From assembly GCF_019061205.1 (NCBI RefSeq), contig NZ_JAHQYH010000005.1, forward strand, positions 37,791 through 101,790: a stretch of 64,000 bases of DNA, given 5' to 3'. The notes beneath the pieces are model-generated. The model was not told the DNA's origin. It saw nothing but the letters and a program-made list of their open reading frames with translations, and did not search any database. A program made the translations under genes and the position numbers. This stretch comes from Apilactobacillus waqarii (GTDB taxonomy: Bacteria > Bacillota > Bacilli > Lactobacillales > Lactobacillaceae). Shown here piece after piece: positions 1 through 7,950 of the stretch. Within the stretch, counting starts at the first letter, position 1. Each line of letters opens with the position of its first letter.

Positions 1-19
1 TCAAAGAAAGGATTATAGA

Positions 20-838
20 ATGAATATTAACGGCACTTTAATCAAGAAGCGACGTAAAAGTTTAAACATAACTCAATGCCAATTAGCTAAACAAGTTGCT
101 TGTACTCAACCTGTGATTTGTCAGATTGAAAACGGTAGCTATGACCACCAAATTAGTTTATATGTGATTAAAAACATCTGTAAGATATTGTTGCTAGATA
201 TTGATAAGGTAATTGAAAACGAGAAAAAAGTAGCCAGTTACGAAATTAATAGTATTCCATTTTGTGCAGCACTATGTATTCCAGATGAGATACAGGCAAA
301 GTTAGATAAGTATGAAAACGACTTAGAAGATAAAGAAGACATCAAGTACTTCCAAATCATTCATGCTGCAGTTCAACTTAGTAAGCAAGATTACAGTGCA
401 TCGGTTGATGAACTCCAAAGACTTAACTATGACTTTTACGACAAAAATGAGGTTAGCATGCAAAAGATGGTGATTATGGGGATGCTTGCAATTGACTACT
501 TTGCGATGAATAAATTCACCATTGCTTATCAATATGTTGTCGAGACAATTGAATTGACCAAACAAATGAGTAAATCAGACATTGAGGATATGCAGTTCTT
601 GATTTTATACCGTGAACTCGATGCAATTTGTACAACACTGGACTTAAAGAGTGATTCTAGTTATTTAAAGGAAATATCATGCCGTGCTTTTTACCGCAGT
701 ATCGTCGGTATTGAAAGTAAGGGGATTGATATTAAATTTGATAAGTTAGAACAACCCAACGGTGTTTTTGAATACTGGAAACAGTTTTTAAGTGAAAATA
801 ACCCATTATCAGTAAATGATGATTGGACTGTTGAATAA
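20..838 (+). CDS. XRE-family helix-turn-helix regulator (Rgg/PlcR-like layout)
   Basis: A 272-residue protein with an N-terminal XRE-type helix-turn-helix at about residues 5-60 (LIKKRRKSLNITQCQLAKQV then TQPVICQIENG). The remaining roughly 200 residues are helix-rich without a catalytic motif, as in TPR-type regulators of the Rgg/PlcR kind, which often sense peptides; that function is inference. An AAAGAAAGGA ribosome binding site precedes the ATG. The promoter lies outside the window. It stands alone, facing the minus-strand usp operon across a shared terminator, so its target cannot be read from context. The family call is firm; the subfamily is tentative. Confidence 0.75.
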   Translation: MNINGTLIKKRRKSLNITQCQLAKQVACTQPVICQIENGSYDHQISLYVIKNICKILLLDIDKVIENEKKVASYEINSIPFCAALCIPDEIQAKLDKYENDLEDKEDIKYFQIIHAAVQLSKQDYSASVDELQRLNYDFYDKNEVSMQKMVIMGMLAIDYFAMNKFTIAYQYVVETIELTKQMSKSDIEDMQFLILYRELDAICTTLDLKSDSSYLKEISCRAFYRSIVGIESKGIDIKFDKLEQPNGVFEYWKQFLSENNPLSVNDDWTVE

Positions 839-840
839 AA

Positions 841-870
841 AAGACCTGGATATTAATCCAGGCCTTTTTA
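841..870. terminator. Bidirectional intrinsic terminator between the HTH regulator and usp
   Basis: The stem CCTGGA (845-850) pairs with TCCAGG (857-862) and extends outward past one mismatch into flanking A and T runs on both sides. It can therefore terminate both convergent transcripts. Confidence 0.8.
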
Positions 871-1332
871 TTATTTTTCTACTTTGTTGTCTAAGTCTGA
901 TTTTACGATTAAAACATCACATTCTGCTACACGAGTTACGTATGAAGCAACTGAACCAATTAATAAACGTTCAGCAGCACTTTGTCCGTTGGCACCGATG
1001 ATGATTAAATCAGTATTGAAACGATCAACTAAATCTCTTGAGATAATTGATTTAGGAGCACCGTATTCAATTGTGTAATCAACATTCTTAATTCCAGCAT
1101 CTTTGGCTTTCTTTAAGTATTTTTCTAGTGAATCTTTAACACGGCTAGTAACGTCATCTAACATTGATGAGTCGAAATTAGCTAGGTTAGTGAATGATCG
1201 CGTATCGATTACGTGCACGATGTGTAGGTCAGCATCATTGTGTTTGGCAACTTCAATTGACTTGTTGAATGCTAACTTTGAGTTTTTTGAACCATCGATT
1301 GGAATCATAATTTGACTGTAATCTTGTAACAT
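871..1332 (-). CDS. Universal stress protein, UspA family
   Basis: A 153-residue single-domain universal stress protein. The N-terminal strand reads IMIPIDGSKNSKLAF, and the C-terminal ATP-binding signature G-2X-G-9X-G-S is complete (GANGQSAAERLLIGS), so it belongs to the ATP-binding branch. These cytoplasmic proteins accumulate in stress or slow growth; the specific role here is unknown. The ATG has a GAGGTG ribosome binding site. It is the last gene of a minus-strand cluster downstream of a small membrane protein and rarA, 20 bases after the former, and ends at the bidirectional terminator. Confidence 0.9.
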   Translation of the reverse strand: MLQDYSQIMIPIDGSKNSKLAFNKSIEVAKHNDADLHIVHVIDTRSFTNLANFDSSMLDDVTSRVKDSLEKYLKKAKDAGIKNVDYTIEYGAPKSIISRDLVDRFNTDLIIIGANGQSAAERLLIGSVASYVTRVAECDVLIVKSDLDNKVEK

Positions 1333-1352
1333 ATTCTTTCACCTCAAACTAT

Positions 1353-1637
1353 TTACTTGGTAAGGAAGGTAAGTAACATTAACTCCATCACCAATAACAT
1401 TATACAACTTATTACCATGATAGTTGTAACGAAAAAGATATTTGGAATAAAAATTGCGATTGCTGAAAAGACAGCTAGGACGCAAAAGATAATCCCAAAA
1501 AACTTAACGATTTTACCCAATGTTTGATTATTTTCAGGATGTAGCATCATGAAAGGCTTATCTGTATGGGTTAAAAGGAAACGACCCATTGTCAATAATA
1601 CAACTGTCGCTAATAATACTAGAATTCTAATTAACAT
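1353..1637 (-). CDS. Small three-helix membrane protein, unknown function
   Basis: A 94-residue hydrophobic protein with three likely membrane segments: about residues 2-20, 45-68 and 70-92. A polar stretch (THTDKPFMMLHPENNQT) lies between the first and second. It has no signal for lipidation and no catalytic motif. The ATG has an AGGAGT ribosome binding site 6 bases upstream. It sits 9 bases after rarA and 20 bases before usp, so it is probably co-transcribed with both. I do not recognise a family and assign no function. Confidence 0.7.
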   Translation of the reverse strand: MLIRILVLLATVVLLTMGRFLLTHTDKPFMMLHPENNQTLGKIVKFFGIIFCVLAVFSAIAIFIPNIFFVTTIMVISCIMLLVMELMLLTFLTK

Positions 1638-1646
1638 TGCAGACTC

Positions 1647-2921
1647 CTATTTATCACGTTGTGCGTGAAGTAGTTTTTCGTATTGTTGTTTAAACGTACT
1701 TTCAATCTTACCATTGGTTTTTGGTTCATAGTAAGTATCGTTTTTAATTTTAGTAGGTAAGTACTGTTGTTTAACCCAATCATTTGGATAGTCATGGGCA
1801 TATTTGTAATTGATACCATGGCCTAACTTCTTGGCACCCGAGTAGTGACTATCCTTTAGATGATCGGGAATATCACCATAGTTACCAGTACGAATCTTTG
1901 CAATCGCTGCATCAATCGCACGCATTGCGGTATTTGATTTTGGTGATAGGCATAATTCGATGATGGCATTGGCTAGGGGAATTCTTGCTTCGGGAAAACC
2001 AACCTTGTTGGCAGCCTCGATGGCAGAAACGGTTCTAGCACAAGCAGCTGGATTAGCTAGACCCACATCTTCATATGCTATAACCATCAAACGACGACTA
2101 ATGGAATTTAAGTCACCGGATTCAATCAAACGGCCGGCATAGTGAAGAGCAGCATTAACATCTGATCCACGAATTGATTTTTGAAAAGCTGAAACAACGT
2201 CATAGTGAGCATCACCATTTTTATCTTGTGTTAAAGCTTTTCTTTGTAGACATGATTCCACATCTTCTAACGAGATATGAATAATACCGTTGTCATCTGC
2301 GGTAGTTGATTTAGCTGCTAGTTCTAACGCATTTAAAGCACTTCTTAAGTCACCATTGGTGCTGGTTGATAGAAAGTGTAGTGCATTTTCAGCTAATTCG
2401 ATGTTCATATTACCCAGACCATTGTCTTTATCGGATAAAGCACGTTTAACAGCAGACTTAATATCATCTTCATTAAGAGGGTGTACCTCAAAGATTTGGG
2501 TTCTACTTCTAATGGCTGGATTGATATTAATGTATGGGTTTTCGGTAGTAGCACCGATTAGGATGATATTGCCACTTTCTAGTAGTGGTAATAAGAAGTC
2601 CTGTTTGGTTTTATCTAAACGATGAATTTCATCTAGTAGTAAGACGACCGTTCCAGACATCTTGGCTTCTTCAGCGACAATCTGTAAGTCTTTTTTTGTA
2701 TCTGTTGCTGCATTTAATTGACGAAATGCATACTTAGTCGAACCCGCAATTGCACTGGCAATACTGGTCTTACCTGTTCCAGGAGGTCCATATAAAATCA
2801 TTGATGATAAAATCTTTGCTTTTACCATTCGATCGATGATTTTACCAGGACCGACTAAGTCTTGTTGACCGACAACGTCTTCGATTTTCTTTGGACGCAT
2901 ACGGTATGCTAATGGATGCAA
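1647..2921 (-). CDS. rarA: Replication-associated recombination protein A (AAA+ ATPase)
   Basis: A 424-residue clamp-loader-like AAA+ ATPase of the RarA/MgsA/WRNIP1 family, acting at stalled replication forks. The N-terminus PLAYRMRPKKIEDVVGQ is family-typical. Walker A GPPGTGKT is at residues 45-52, Walker B LLLDEIHR near 94-101, and a sensor motif GATTENP follows. The C-terminal part holds the tetramerisation and SSB-linked region. The start is a TTG preceded by AAAGGTGAT; an internal ATG at residue 8 would remove the conserved PLAYRM segment and is less likely. It lies 13 bases downstream of yueI in the same minus-strand cluster. Confidence 0.95.
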   Translation of the reverse strand: MHPLAYRMRPKKIEDVVGQQDLVGPGKIIDRMVKAKILSSMILYGPPGTGKTSIASAIAGSTKYAFRQLNAATDTKKDLQIVAEEAKMSGTVVLLLDEIHRLDKTKQDFLLPLLESGNIILIGATTENPYININPAIRSRTQIFEVHPLNEDDIKSAVKRALSDKDNGLGNMNIELAENALHFLSTSTNGDLRSALNALELAAKSTTADDNGIIHISLEDVESCLQRKALTQDKNGDAHYDVVSAFQKSIRGSDVNAALHYAGRLIESGDLNSISRRLMVIAYEDVGLANPAACARTVSAIEAANKVGFPEARIPLANAIIELCLSPKSNTAMRAIDAAIAKIRTGNYGDIPDHLKDSHYSGAKKLGHGINYKYAHDYPNDWVKQQYLPTKIKNDTYYEPKTNGKIESTFKQQYEKLLHAQRDK

Positions 2922-2934
2922 TTTATCATCACCT

Positions 2935-3414
2935 TTATTTGAATATATTTTTTAACTTACCAAAAAATGATTGATTGGCTTGTTTGTCTTCAGAATCATT
3001 TGATGGATCTGTGGTTGTATCTTGTTGATTGTATTTTTCTTCAAAATCAACGGGATTAACGTTAATTGATTGACTGTTAGCGTAGACCACACCGTAGTTA
3101 TCGGGTGCAGTACGGTAGAATGAGTCAGTTTTAATAACGAACTTGATGTTATTTTGTGATGCTAGTCTGATAAAAGGGGAGACTACATCGTGATCCAAGT
3201 TACCATTGATGATTAGTTGGTAGCTATTATTATTATCAAATTCTTTTTGAAGTGCATTGACCGCATTTGGATTTGATAGATCCTTGATTTTGATTGCTAG
3301 AGATACACGTTCTCTAAAGGTTCCTAGGTATCTACGTTGTTCATCTGGGTTAACCTTTGGAGTTCCACCCATGGATGATTGTTCTAAACGACTGCTTACA
3401 TCATCTTCACTCAT
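2935..3414 (-). CDS. yueI: YueI family protein (DUF1694)
   Basis: A 159-residue protein matching the YueI/DUF1694 family common in Bacillales and Lactobacillales. Typical features are the region around QRRYLGTFRERV near residues 27-38, the segment YQLIINGNLDH, and a C-terminus around ANSQSINVNP. Biochemical function is unknown. The last 30 or so residues are polar and variable (Asp, Ser and Gln rich). The ATG has an AAGGAG ribosome binding site. It is the first gene of the minus-strand cluster yueI-rarA-membrane protein-usp, and an extended -10 (TGATAAAAT on the minus strand) lies upstream. Confidence 0.85.
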   Translation of the reverse strand: MSEDDVSSRLEQSSMGGTPKVNPDEQRRYLGTFRERVSLAIKIKDLSNPNAVNALQKEFDNNNSYQLIINGNLDHDVVSPFIRLASQNNIKFVIKTDSFYRTAPDNYGVVYANSQSINVNPVDFEEKYNQQDTTTDPSNDSEDKQANQSFFGKLKNIFK

Positions 3415-3474
3415 ATTAATTGCTCCTTTTCATTTATGTCTTAGTACTATTTTATCATTAATTAAAAGAGGGTA

Positions 3475-3512
3475 GAAAAAAAGCGTTTTGCAAATGCAAA
3501 GCGCTTTTTTGG
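3475..3512 (-). terminator. Intrinsic terminator of rpsD
   Basis: Read on the minus strand, AAGCG-C-TTTGCA pairs with TGCAAA-A-CGCTT and is followed by a T run. A-rich sequence on the other side gives it some bidirectional character. It separates the monocistronic rpsD transcript from yueI. Confidence 0.8.
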
Positions 3513-3533
3513 AGCAACAAGTATAACCAGAAA

Positions 3534-4142
3534 TTATAGCTTGTTGTAGTATTCAACGATTAGTGATGCATCAATATCAGCATTCATTTCGTCACGTTGA
3601 GGTAATCTAGTTAGAGAACCTTCTAGTTTGTCAGCATCGAATGAAACGTATTGTGGACGACCAACAACAGCTTCAACGGCTTCCTTGATGATTTGTAGGT
3701 CTTTTGATTTTTCACGAACTGAAATAACTTGACCAACTTTTACTTCGTATGAAGGAATGTCAACACGTTTGCCATCAACAGTGATGTGACCGTGGTTAAC
3801 TAATTGACGAGCTTGACGACGAGTAGTTGCTAAACCTAAACGGTAAACAACGTTGTCTAGTCTACGTTCTAGTAATACCATGAAGTTATCACCGTGACGA
3901 CCTTCTCTAATCTTACCCGCACGAACGAATAATTTTGAGAATTGACGTTCAGTTAAACCGTACATGAAACGTAGCTTTTGCTTTTCCTTCAATTGAGTAC
4001 CGTATTCTGATAGCTTACCGCGACGACCTTGACCGTGGTCACCTGGTGCGTATGGGCGACGAGCTAATTCTTTACCAGTACCTGAAAGTGAAATACCAAG
4101 ACGACGAGAAATTCTCCAACTTGGACCTGTATATCTAGACAT
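3534..4142 (-). CDS. rpsD: 30S ribosomal protein S4
   Basis: A 202-residue ribosomal protein S4, a primary 16S rRNA binder that starts 30S assembly. It begins [16 protein letters not shown] and contains the S4 RNA-binding domain near residues 90-150 ([11 protein letters not shown], then [17 protein letters not shown]). The start at 4142 is chosen because GGAGG lies 8 bases upstream and the protein then starts exactly as the family does; a longer reading adds five unrelated residues. It is preceded by a structured leader and its own promoter, and is probably autoregulated by S4, as known in Bacillus subtilis. Confidence 0.98.
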   Translation of the reverse strand: MSRYTGPSWRISRRLGISLSGTGKELARRPYAPGDHGQGRRGKLSEYGTQLKEKQKLRFMYGLTERQFSKLFVRAGKIREGRHGDNFMVLLERRLDNVVYRLGLATTRRQARQLVNHGHITVDGKRVDIPSYEVKVGQVISVREKSKDLQIIKEAVEAVVGRPQYVSFDADKLEGSLTRLPQRDEMNADIDASLIVEYYNKL

Positions 4143-4316
4143 AAAAATATCCTCCAATAAAAATTATTATTTGGAGTAAAATAATCACTGTACACTTAGT
4201 ATTCGTGCATATTGCTCTGCAATGTTCACCCCAGCAGCCGTGGGGGTACTAATTGAACCATTAAGGCATCAATATGTTGACGAGCTTACCGTGTACTGCT
4301 GCATTATTTTACACAA
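4143..4316 (-). promoter_or_regulatory. Structured rpsD mRNA leader (probable S4 autoregulatory element)
   Basis: The 5' leader folds into a long-range helix: 4177-4185 pairs with 4303-4311, and 4190-4195 with 4291-4296. It encloses about 95 bases of further structure. Next to its 3' strand (in mRNA sense), CTCCAA (minus strand, 4176-4171) pairs with TTGGAG (4157-4152), which includes the rpsD Shine-Dalgarno. This fits translational autoregulation by S4, known for Bacillus subtilis rpsD. The pairing is seen; the regulation is inferred. Confidence 0.7.
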
Positions 4317-4321
4317 AAATT

Positions 4322-4350
4322 ATTGTATGATTATTACCACTAATTGTCAA
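4322..4350 (-). promoter_or_regulatory. Promoter of rpsD
   Basis: On the minus strand, TTGACA (4350-4345) and TACAAT (4327-4322) are separated by 17 bases, a near-consensus sigma-A promoter. The -35 element lies 2 bases downstream of the stop codon of the upstream reductase gene. Confidence 0.85.
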
Positions 4351-4804
4351 TGGTTATGTGGCTTTCAAAGACTTTTACAAATTCTTCTAGCATTTCTTGA
4401 TCTTCTTTAGTGAAACGATCAAAGATAGGGGCATCAATATCTAAGACACCAAATCTAATTCCATCCTTTTCGATAGGGATGACAATTTCTGATTTACTGT
4501 TTGAATCACAGGCAATGTGACCAGGAAAATCATTTACGTTTTCTACGCGGATAGTTTCGTTCTTATCAAATGCAGTACCACAAACACCGCTACCATTTTT
4601 AATGTGGACACAAGCGACTTTACCTTGGAAGGGACCTAAGATTAATTCGTTTTTATCATCTATATAGGTGTAAAAACCGGTCCAGCTAACATCTGGAAGT
4701 TCTTGCATTAGTAGTGCAGATGCATTTGCCATGTTGGCAACGTTGTTGTGTTCATCGGTTAACAACGCGTCTAACTGTTGTGCTAACATTGAATTGATTT
4801 TCAT
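4340..4804 (-). CDS. msrC: Free methionine-(R)-sulfoxide reductase (GAF domain)
   Basis: A 154-residue single GAF-domain protein of the fRMsr (YebR/YtsP) family, which reduces free L-methionine-(R)-sulfoxide with thioredoxin as donor. The three family cysteines are at residues 65, 75 and 99 (GKVAC, SGVCG, HIACD). Their spacing of 10 and 24 matches Cys84/94/118 of the Escherichia coli enzyme. SWTGFY and EIVIPI are further family motifs. The ATG has an AAGGGAG site. It is divergent from ezrA and lies just upstream of rpsD, a common arrangement in lactobacilli. Cytoplasmic oxidative repair. Confidence 0.93.
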   Translation of the reverse strand: MKINSMLAQQLDALLTDEHNNVANMANASALLMQELPDVSWTGFYTYIDDKNELILGPFQGKVACVHIKNGSGVCGTAFDKNETIRVENVNDFPGHIACDSNSKSEIVIPIEKDGIRFGVLDIDAPIFDRFTKEDQEMLEEFVKVFESHITIDN

Positions 4805-4860
4805 AATTGAAAACTCCCTTGTATATATTGATAATTAGGTATTTTAATAATTATCTCGTA

Positions 4861-4869
4861 TGATATAAT
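4861..4869 (+). promoter_or_regulatory. Extended -10 promoter of ezrA
   Basis: TGATATAAT combines a perfect -10 (4864-4869) with a TGn extension. The -35 region is poor (ATTTTA). The leader to ezrA is about 97 bases and AT-rich. Confidence 0.55.
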
Positions 4870-4972
4870 TGAATATAGTTAATTAGTTTATTATTAAAAT
4901 ATTAAAAATACAAACGTTTAATGCTATAAAAATTAGATTAAAATAAAAAGTTGTAAGGGGACAGATGTCAAA

Positions 4973-6682
4973 ATGATTGATTTGGTTATTTTCATAATAG
5001 TAGTGCTTGTAATACTACTGTTAGCGACATTCTTTTATCGAAAGAATCTATTTAAACGACTTGACGGTCTGGAAAAGCAAAAGTCTAATCTAAAGGACGT
5101 AATGGTCGGAGACGAGTTGGAAGCAACTGGTAAAATTAAATTAAATGGTGAATCTTTCGACAAATTTAATGAATACAAAGAACAATATGAAAAAATTACC
5201 AATTCAGACTTAACAAGTATCAGAAGTGATATGAGTGATGCAGAAGATTTCCTTAATAGTTACAAGCTATTATCAGCCAGCGTTACTATTGGTGACCTGG
5301 GGGATGCAATCGAAGTTGTTGATGGCAAGTTAAATGACATTCATGATGGTCTAAGTGAACTACAAGAAGTTGACAGTTTACACCGCAAGGCTATCGAAGA
5401 TGTTGATAACACCATCAGAGAAATTAACCAACAATTGCTATCACAAAACTACTCATTTGGTCCAAGCAGCGACAAGCTTGAAGATAAGCTAAGCACTATC
5501 AAAGGTGTTTACGAAGAATTCGTTGCTGAAACCGAAAATGGTGATCAAAACAAAGCTGAAGAATTACTTGGTAAGATTAACAACTTGATTAATGAAATGA
5601 ATGAATTAATGAAGATTATTCCTGATACATATGTTTCATTATCAAAGGAATTCCCAAGACAATTGGACGAAATTGAACGTGGTCATCGTACTATGATTCA
5701 AACTGATTACAACTTTGTTGAAGATGATATTGATGACACCATTAATGCACTAAAGGAATCATGCCAAGAAGGATTGAAGTCACTAGCTGAACTAGATATC
5801 CCAGAAACCAAGAAGACATGCACGTATATTGAAGAAACAATTGATTCAATGTATGCCATCATGGAAAAAGAAATTGTTGCTAAGCGTAAGGTTAAGAAAA
5901 ACATTAGCTTGGTATATGACTTCATCTTCCATGCTAAGAACCAAAACCGCATTCTAAGTGATGAATTAGAAGGTTTAAGCAAGAACTACAACTTAGAACA
6001 TGATGAAATTGAAAACACTGCTGAATTAGCTGATAAAATCAGTAAGATTGAAACAATCTACAACAATGATTACGATGCAATCAACGGTAATAAGGCAGTA
6101 TATTCTGTCATTCAAAAGCATCAACAAGATGCAAAGCAAGAACTAAGCTCAATTGAAAAACAACAAAAAGACATCAATGATTCTGTTGCTGAACTAAGCA
6201 AGGAAGAAAGAGTTGCCAGAGATAGTCTTCAAAAGTTTGATTTACAACTATTAAACATCAGAAGACGAATTGATAACCTAAACCTTCCTGGTTTAACTGA
6301 AGACTTCTTAGAACGTTACGATTACGTATACAACGAAGTTTCAAACTTATCAGCATCAATCAACCAAGTGAAGATTAGTATGGATGAGATTAACCAAAAA
6401 TTGGCTAACATCTCAGACACAATGGATCACTTGTTATCCGATACTGAAAACATTGTCGATAGTGCAATGCTATCAGAGCGTTTGATGCAATTCGCCAACC
6501 GTTATAAGAATGCCAACGAAGATTTAAATGCTGCCTGTGCACAAGCTAAGGACTACTTTGATAATCGTTACCAATACGAAAAGAGTCTAGCTACTATGGC
6601 TGCTGCAATCGAAAAGGTTAATCCAGGTGCTTACAAGCAAATGGAAACTGAATACTATAACGAAAAGAAAACAACCAAATAA
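4973..6682 (+). CDS. ezrA: Septation ring formation regulator EzrA
   Basis: A 569-residue protein with one N-terminal membrane helix (about residues 2-20) and a short basic linker, followed by a long, almost entirely coiled-coil cytoplasmic body of spectrin-like repeats. Length and layout match EzrA, the membrane-anchored FtsZ regulator that limits Z-rings and links division to wall synthesis. The start ATG lies 12 bases from AAGGGG, a long spacing. A three-codon minigene (ATG at 4965, stop at 4974-4976) sits at better spacing and overlaps the EzrA start as ATGA, suggesting possible translational coupling. It is followed by its own terminator. Confidence 0.93.
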   Translation: MIDLVIFIIVVLVILLLATFFYRKNLFKRLDGLEKQKSNLKDVMVGDELEATGKIKLNGESFDKFNEYKEQYEKITNSDLTSIRSDMSDAEDFLNSYKLLSASVTIGDLGDAIEVVDGKLNDIHDGLSELQEVDSLHRKAIEDVDNTIREINQQLLSQNYSFGPSSDKLEDKLSTIKGVYEEFVAETENGDQNKAEELLGKINNLINEMNELMKIIPDTYVSLSKEFPRQLDEIERGHRTMIQTDYNFVEDDIDDTINALKESCQEGLKSLAELDIPETKKTCTYIEETIDSMYAIMEKEIVAKRKVKKNISLVYDFIFHAKNQNRILSDELEGLSKNYNLEHDEIENTAELADKISKIETIYNNDYDAINGNKAVYSVIQKHQQDAKQELSSIEKQQKDINDSVAELSKEERVARDSLQKFDLQLLNIRRRIDNLNLPGLTEDFLERYDYVYNEVSNLSASINQVKISMDEINQKLANISDTMDHLLSDTENIVDSAMLSERLMQFANRYKNANEDLNAACAQAKDYFDNRYQYEKSLATMAAAIEKVNPGAYKQMETEYYNEKKTTK

Positions 6683-6685
6683 AAT

Positions 6686-6728
6686 AAAGAAGTAACTTTG
6701 ATGTCATTCAAACGTTACTTCTTTTTTT
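6686..6728 (+). terminator. Intrinsic terminator of ezrA
   Basis: AAAGAAGTAAC pairs with GTTACTTCTTT across a 17-base loop and is followed by a T run ending near 6728. Confidence 0.85.
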
Positions 6729-6729
6729 C

Positions 6730-6738
6730 TGTTATAAT
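6730..6738 (+). promoter_or_regulatory. Extended -10 promoter of nifS-thiI
   Basis: TGTTATAAT is a TGn-extended perfect -10 element lying immediately after the ezrA terminator T run. No good -35 is visible. Confidence 0.6.
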
Positions 6739-6786
6739 GTCAAATATAGTTGAGTCGGACAAATCCAAAAATGAAGAAGGGTAATA

Positions 6787-7935
6787 ATGATATACTTTGA
6801 CAATAGTGCCACAACAAAACCAGACGATTCTGTTGTAGCAACTTACGATAAGGTAAGCAAAGAATTTTGGGGAAACCCATCTAGTTTACATCAATTCGGT
6901 GAACAATCATTCAATTTGTTGGAACAATCTAGAGCACAAATTGCTAAATTACTAGGTGTTTTACCAAGTGAAATATTGTTTACCAGTGGTGGAACAGAAG
7001 GTGACAACTGGGCAATCAAGGGAACTGCTTTTGAAAAGCGTGCCTATGGAAATCACATTATCGTAAGTTCTGTTGAACATCCTGCAGTAAAGAACTCCGT
7101 TGAACAATTAACACAATTGGGTTTCGAAGTTACTTACTTACCAGTAAATGATGAAGGACGTATCTCTGTCGATGATTTAAAGAAGGCCATTAGACCAAGT
7201 ACAATTTTGGTTTCCATCATGGCTGTAAATAATGAAATCGGTGCAGTTCAACCAATTAAAGAAGTCGGGGATCTTTTAAAGGATTATCCTAACATCAGTT
7301 ACCACATTGACTCAGTTCAAGGAATTGGTAAGGGTATCCAAGAATTGATTTTCAATGATCGTGTTGATTTTGCCACTTTCTCAGGTCATAAATTCCACGC
7401 ACCAAGAGGTGTCGGTTTTATGTACAAACGAAGCGGTAAGAAGATTGCTCCATTAATTACTGGTGGAGGTCAAGAACGCAACCTAAGAAGTAGTACAGAA
7501 AACTTACCTGCCATTACCGCAATGGCACGTGCTTTACGTCTATTATTAGATGATGAAGATAAAAAGGTTGCAAAACAACGTAAAATCAAGCAAAATATTT
7601 TAGGACATATTTCTAAATTTGATAAAGTAAAGATCTTCTCAAAGGATAACGAACATTTTGCACCACATATCTTATGTTTTGCAATCCTAGGTGTTCGTGG
7701 TGAAACTATCGTTCATGCTTTTGAAAGTCATGGAATCTTTATTTCAACTACAAGTGCATGTTCTTCTAAACGTCACGTTGCTTCTGGTACTTTATCTGCC
7801 ATGAAGGTTGATGAAGAAGAAGCAACTAGTGCTGTTCGTGTTTCATTAGATGAACATAACACAATGGAAGAAGCTGATCGTTTTAACGAAGTCTTTGACG
7901 AACTTTACGAAAGATTTAAAAAGATTAACTCATAG
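6787..7935 (+). CDS. nifS: Cysteine desulfurase (NifS/IscS-like), partner of ThiI
   Basis: A 382-residue fold-type I PLP enzyme that takes sulfur from L-cysteine as an enzyme persulfide, releasing alanine. It begins MIYFDNSATTKP. The PLP lysine is K202 in SGHKFHAPRG, and the persulfide cysteine is C325 in the mobile loop TTSACSSKRH. The gene is followed 15 bases later by thiI, the same pairing as nifZ-thiI in Bacillus subtilis, so its main role is probably sulfur donation for 4-thiouridine at tRNA position 8 rather than Fe-S assembly. The length is normal and the catalytic residues complete. Confidence 0.93.
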   Translation: MIYFDNSATTKPDDSVVATYDKVSKEFWGNPSSLHQFGEQSFNLLEQSRAQIAKLLGVLPSEILFTSGGTEGDNWAIKGTAFEKRAYGNHIIVSSVEHPAVKNSVEQLTQLGFEVTYLPVNDEGRISVDDLKKAIRPSTILVSIMAVNNEIGAVQPIKEVGDLLKDYPNISYHIDSVQGIGKGIQELIFNDRVDFATFSGHKFHAPRGVGFMYKRSGKKIAPLITGGGQERNLRSSTENLPAITAMARALRLLLDDEDKKVAKQRKIKQNILGHISKFDKVKIFSKDNEHFAPHILCFAILGVRGETIVHAFESHGIFISTTSACSSKRHVASGTLSAMKVDEEEATSAVRVSLDEHNTMEEADRFNEVFDELYERFKKINS

Positions 7936-7950
7936 AAAGGAAATCCGTGA

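Noticed and set aside
4222..4410. 62-codon plus-strand frame over the rpsD leader
   Set aside because: It overlaps the structured leader and promoter of rpsD and part of the reductase gene; no binding site or similarity.
4909..4924. Possible cre site near AAACGTTTAATG before ezrA
   Set aside because: It lacks the leading TG and fits the consensus poorly; the AACGTT core is common in AT-rich DNA.
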